Origin: an uncultured Clostridia bacterium
GTDB lineage: Bacteria; Bacillota; Clostridia; Christensenellales; Aristaeellaceae
Reading direction: 5' to 3'
Assembly (NCBI GenBank): GCA_934670175.1
Contig: CAKUOX010000012.1
Coordinates: forward strand, 1-50,136
DNA: 50,136 nucleotides
The translations under genes and the position numbers were made by a program. Positions 47,580 to 50,136 of the stretch are shown here, piece by piece. Within the stretch, counting starts at the first letter, position 1; each line of letters starts with the position of its first letter. Below the pieces are notes generated by a model. That model was not told the DNA's origin and did no database searches. It worked only from the letters and a program-made list of their open reading frames with translations.

Positions 47580-48806
47580 ATGGATACAGGGGCGGAAATG
47601 AAGGCGATCATAAACGAGATCATAGAGGAATCACTGCCGGACGCGGCGGTGCTGCGCGCGTTGAGCACGCTCGAAGCGCCGCGCGGGAAAACCGTGGTGG
47701 TCGCAGTGGGCAAGGCGGCGTGGCGCATGGCGAAGGCGGCGGCAGGGGTGCTGGCGTTTGACGCGGGCTTCGTAATTACCAAATACCGGCATGCGCAGGG
47801 CGAGATCGCGGGCATGCGCATCTTTGAGGCGGGGCATCCGGAAATGGATGAAAACGGCGTGCGCGCCACGGAGGCAGTGCTCTGCGCCGTCCAGGGCCTG
47901 TCGGCGGACGATCGCGTGCTGCTTCTGCTCTCGGGCGGCGGCTCGGCGCTGTTTGAAAAGCCGCTGGTGCCGCTGGCGGAACTGCAGAACGTCAATCGCC
48001 AGCTGCTCGCATCCGGTGCGGATATAGTGGAGATCAATACGATCCGCAAGCGCCTGTCCGCCGTGAAGGGCGGGCGCTTCGCGCAGGCCTGCGCACCCGC
48101 GCGCGTGGTTTCGATCATACTGTCCGACGTTGTGGGCGACCGGCCGGATATGATCGCCTCGGGCCCGGCCTGTCCGGACAGGTCTACGGCGGCGGAGGCG
48201 CTTGAGATCGTGCAAAAATACGATTTGAAGCTGTCGGAGCGGGCGCGCTCGCTGCTGAGCGCGGAGCCCGTGCGCGCGCTGGAAAACGCCGCAGTGCGGG
48301 TGACCGGCGGCGTGCGCCAGCTCTGCCGTTCGGCAATGGACGCCTGCGCGCGGCGCGGCTACCGGCCGGTGCTATTGACGGACTGTCTCGGCTGCGAGGC
48401 GCGCGAGGCGGGACGCTTTCTGGGCAGCATCGCTCGAACGCATGCGAATGGCGGCGAGCGGCTGGCGTTCATCGCGGGCGGTGAAACGGTGGTGCACCTG
48501 CGGGGAAGCGGGCGCGGCGGGCGCAATCAGGAGCTGGCGCTGGCGCTCGGCGGCGAGATCGAGGGCCTGTCCAACGTGCGCGCTTTTTCGCTCGGCTCAG
48601 ACGGAACGGACGGCCCTACGGACGCGGCGGGCGGCATGGTGGACGGCGGCAGTTGGGCGCGGCTGCGCGCGCAGGGACTCTCGCCGCGCACGCTGCTGGA
48701 CAATAACGACGCCTACACGGCGCTGTCGGCCTGCGGCGAGCTGATCGTGACCGGCGCGACGGGCACCAACGTGAACGATGTGAGCGTCGTGCTGATCGAT
48801 AAATGA
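47580..48806 (+). CDS. Glycerate 2-kinase, MOFRL/TtuD family
   Basis: Cytoplasmic kinase of 408 aa that phosphorylates D-glycerate at carbon 2. The N-terminal domain has V-V-V-A-V-G-K-A-A near 36, E-A-G-H-P near 81 and L-L-L-S-G-G-G-S-A-L near 113. The MOFRL domain at the C-terminus has G-G-E-T-V-V near 300, G-R-G-G-R-N-Q-E near 311 and G-S-D-G-T-D-G-P-T-D-A-A-G near 340. Start is ATG 47580 with GGGAGG 6 nt upstream; an upstream in-frame ATG at 47529 overlaps the -10 box. Old annotations call this family hydroxypyruvate reductase. Confidence 0.9.
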   Translation: MDTGAEMKAIINEIIEESLPDAAVLRALSTLEAPRGKTVVVAVGKAAWRMAKAAAGVLAFDAGFVITKYRHAQGEIAGMRIFEAGHPEMDENGVRATEAVLCAVQGLSADDRVLLLLSGGGSALFEKPLVPLAELQNVNRQLLASGADIVEINTIRKRLSAVKGGRFAQACAPARVVSIILSDVVGDRPDMIASGPACPDRSTAAEALEIVQKYDLKLSERARSLLSAEPVRALENAAVRVTGGVRQLCRSAMDACARRGYRPVLLTDCLGCEAREAGRFLGSIARTHANGGERLAFIAGGETVVHLRGSGRGGRNQELALALGGEIEGLSNVRAFSLGSDGTDGPTDAAGGMVDGGSWARLRAQGLSPRTLLDNNDAYTALSACGELIVTGATGTNVNDVSVVLIDK

Positions 48807-48854
48807 TGCGGTTCGCATAAGAAATGACCGGCGCGCGCCAAAGGAAGCCGCCGT

Positions 48855-48907
48855 AAAAAAGTACCCTGACGAATCCTCCGATGACTGGAGGCGTTTCGCC
48901 AGGGTAT
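48855..48907 (-). terminator. Terminator of the liv operon
   Basis: On the minus strand TACCCTG pairs with CAGGGTA, with an inner CCTCC/GGAGG stem, followed by six T. It lies 75-130 bp past the livF stop. Between it and livF is a small hairpin (GCAAAGC tccg GCTTTGC). Confidence 0.8.
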
Positions 48908-48983
48908 GCTTTATGAATTGCCTGCGTTTCCTTGCAGAAGCTGCCGAATGCGCAAAGCTCCGGCTTTGCCAATTCTTATGCTT

Positions 48984-49697
48984 TTATGCGCTGCCGAGGT
49001 ATGCGGCCTTGACCTGCTCGTTGGACAGCAGCTCTGCGCCCGTGCCGCTCAGGGTAATGCGCCCGGTCTCCATTACGAAGCCGTAATCGGCGCATTTGAG
49101 CGCCGCGTTGGCGTTCTGCTCGATCAGCAAAATGGTGATGCCGCGCTGCTTCAGAATCTGGATGATGCGGAAAATATCCTTCACCACCAGCGGCGCGAGG
49201 CCCAGCGAGGGCTCGTCCATCATCATCAGCCTCGGGCGCGTCATCATCGCGCGCCCAACGGCCAGCATCTGCTGTTCGCCGCCGGAGAGCGTGCCCGCCA
49301 GCTGCCACTGGCGCTCCTTCAGGCGCGGGAACAGCTCAAATATTTCCTCCAGATCCTGGCGCACAGCCGCATCGTCGCGGCGCAGATACGCGCCGATCTT
49401 CAGGTTTTCCAGCACCGTCAGGTTCGGAAACACGCGCCGTCCCTCGGGTACGAGCGCGATGCCGCCCTCGACAATCTTCTGCGTGTCCGCGCCGGTAACG
49501 TCCTTTCCGGCAAATTCCACCGTGCCGCCGCTGGGGTGTACCAGGCCGGATATGGCGCGCAGCGTGGTGCTCTTTCCCGCGCCGTTTGCACCGATCAGGG
49601 TGACGATCTGTCCCTCCTCCACGTCGAAGGAGATTCCCTTCAGAGCCTCGATGCCGCCATAGCTGACGCGCAGATCGGTCACTTTCAGCAAGCTCAT
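48984..49697 (-). CDS. livF: Branched-chain amino acid ABC transporter ATP-binding protein LivF
   Basis: ATPase of 237 aa. Walker A is G-A-N-G-A-G-K-S-T near 37. The signature is L-S-G-G-E-Q-Q near 137 and Walker B L-M-M-M-D-E-P. The LivF-typical I-E-Q-N-A-N-A-A-L replaces the usual H-loop context (Gln-Asn), which is normal in LivF. It lies directly after livG (the stop and start codons are adjacent). Confidence 0.95.
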   Translation of the reverse strand: MSLLKVTDLRVSYGGIEALKGISFDVEEGQIVTLIGANGAGKSTTLRAISGLVHPSGGTVEFAGKDVTGADTQKIVEGGIALVPEGRRVFPNLTVLENLKIGAYLRRDDAAVRQDLEEIFELFPRLKERQWQLAGTLSGGEQQMLAVGRAMMTRPRLMMMDEPSLGLAPLVVKDIFRIIQILKQRGITILLIEQNANAALKCADYGFVMETGRITLSGTGAELLSNEQVKAAYLGSA

Positions 49698-50136
49698 TTA
49701 TTCATCCTCCCCCAGATACGCCGCGATTACGGCGGGATTATCGCGCACCTCGGCGGGCGTGCCCTCGGCGATCTGCTTGCCGAAGTCGATCACATAGATG
49801 CGATCGGAAATGCCCATGACCAGGCTCATATGGTGCTCGATCATGAACACTGTCAGGCCGAAGCGCTCCTTGATGTCGCGAATGAAGGCGCCCAGCTCCT
49901 CCGTCTCCTGCGGGTTCATGCCCGCGGCAGGCTCGTCGAGCAGCAGCAGCTTCGGGCGCGTCGCCAGCGCGCGCGCGATCTCCAGGCGGCGCTGCTGGCC
50001 GTAGGGCAGGGAGGTCGCCATTTCGTCGGCCATGCCGTCCAGCCCCACGATCTTCAGCAGCTCCATGGCCTCCTGGCGCATGGCGCGCTCCTCCTTCATG
50101 TTCAGGCGGAAGGTGGCGGTGAATACGTTGCTGGTG
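49698..50136 (-). CDS. livG: Branched-chain amino acid ABC transporter ATP-binding protein LivG, partial
   Basis: C-terminal 146 codons or so; the start lies beyond the right edge of the window. The reading frame continues unbroken to the edge (N-V-F-T-A-T-F before M-K-E-E). The signature L-P-Y-G-Q-Q-R-R and Walker B L-L-L-D-E-P-A-A-G-M-N are of the LivG type, followed by I-E-H-H-M and the conserved I-A-E-G-T-P. Further liv genes probably lie beyond the edge. Confidence 0.92.
   Translation of the reverse strand, partial: TSNVFTATFRLNMKEERAMRQEAMELLKIVGLDGMADEMATSLPYGQQRRLEIARALATRPKLLLLDEPAAGMNPQETEELGAFIRDIKERFGLTVFMIEHHMSLVMGISDRIYVIDFGKQIAEGTPAEVRDNPAVIAAYLGEDE

Overview
The window looks like chromosomal DNA of an anaerobic, spore-former-type Gram-positive bacterium (Bacillota, Clostridia). 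Evidence is the gene order secD-secF-recJ-relA-dtd-MBL-hemZ, a SigB/F/G-type sigma factor with an RsbW-like partner, a SleB-type hydrolase, YesM/YesN-type two-component genes, and oxygen-sensitive radical-SAM and Fe-S enzymes. The GC-rich housekeeping genes and short intergenic gaps recall Christensenellales-like gut Clostridia, but that placement is a guess. No rRNA, tRNA, CRISPR array, transposase or phage gene was seen.

Region 1 (1-1.3 kb): a 111-bp tandem repeat made of nested hairpins, then a secreted triple-SH3 protein. Region 2 (1.5-20.2 kb): a sugar and sulfate-ester utilisation region that looks less GC-rich than the rest. It holds an L-rhamnose mutarotase; a minus-strand operon with two solute-binding proteins, a ribose-type ABC importer and a sulfatase; a divergent YesM/YesN-type sensor and regulator; a second operon with a nitrate/sulfonate/taurine-type ABC importer and a second sulfatase; a LacI regulator; and the radical-SAM maturase (anSME) that activates sulfatases. 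Both sulfatases lack signal peptides, so sulfated substrates are probably imported and desulfated in the cytoplasm. The same 13-base operator core lies at the overlapping lacI/anSME promoters and at the importer-sulfatase promoter, so one LacI protein probably controls the enzyme, its importer and its maturase together.

Region 3 (20.4-24.8 kb, minus): RsbW-like protein, sigma factor, RlmL-type methyltransferase and a GH127-like protein in one apparent operon. Region 4 (24.9-38.1 kb, plus): RluA-type pseudouridine synthase, holin-4-type membrane protein, secD, an expanded secF, recJ, relA/spoT, dtd, an MBL hydrolase, hemZ, two cyclophilins and a phosphoribosyltransferase. Region 5 (38.1-41.3 kb, minus): SleB-like hydrolase, then an M29 aminopeptidase operon ending in an ArsR/DUF2087 regulator broken by one in-frame TGA, and a small monooxygenase-fold protein. 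Region 6 (41.3-46.2 kb, minus): a 316-bp hairpin-array element, then potD-potC-potB-potA and an XRE-cupin regulator with two matching operators. Region 7 (46.3-50.1 kb): an Fe-S aldo/keto reductase, a divergent glycerate kinase, and livF with a partial livG.

The observations most worth a second look are the complementary degenerate ATP sites in the two ATPases of the sulfatase-linked importer, the LacI operator pair, the covarying nested hairpins at 41.3-41.7 kb together with the 111-bp hairpin repeats, the duplicated and acidic insertion in SecF, and the lost active-site residues in the GH127-like protein.
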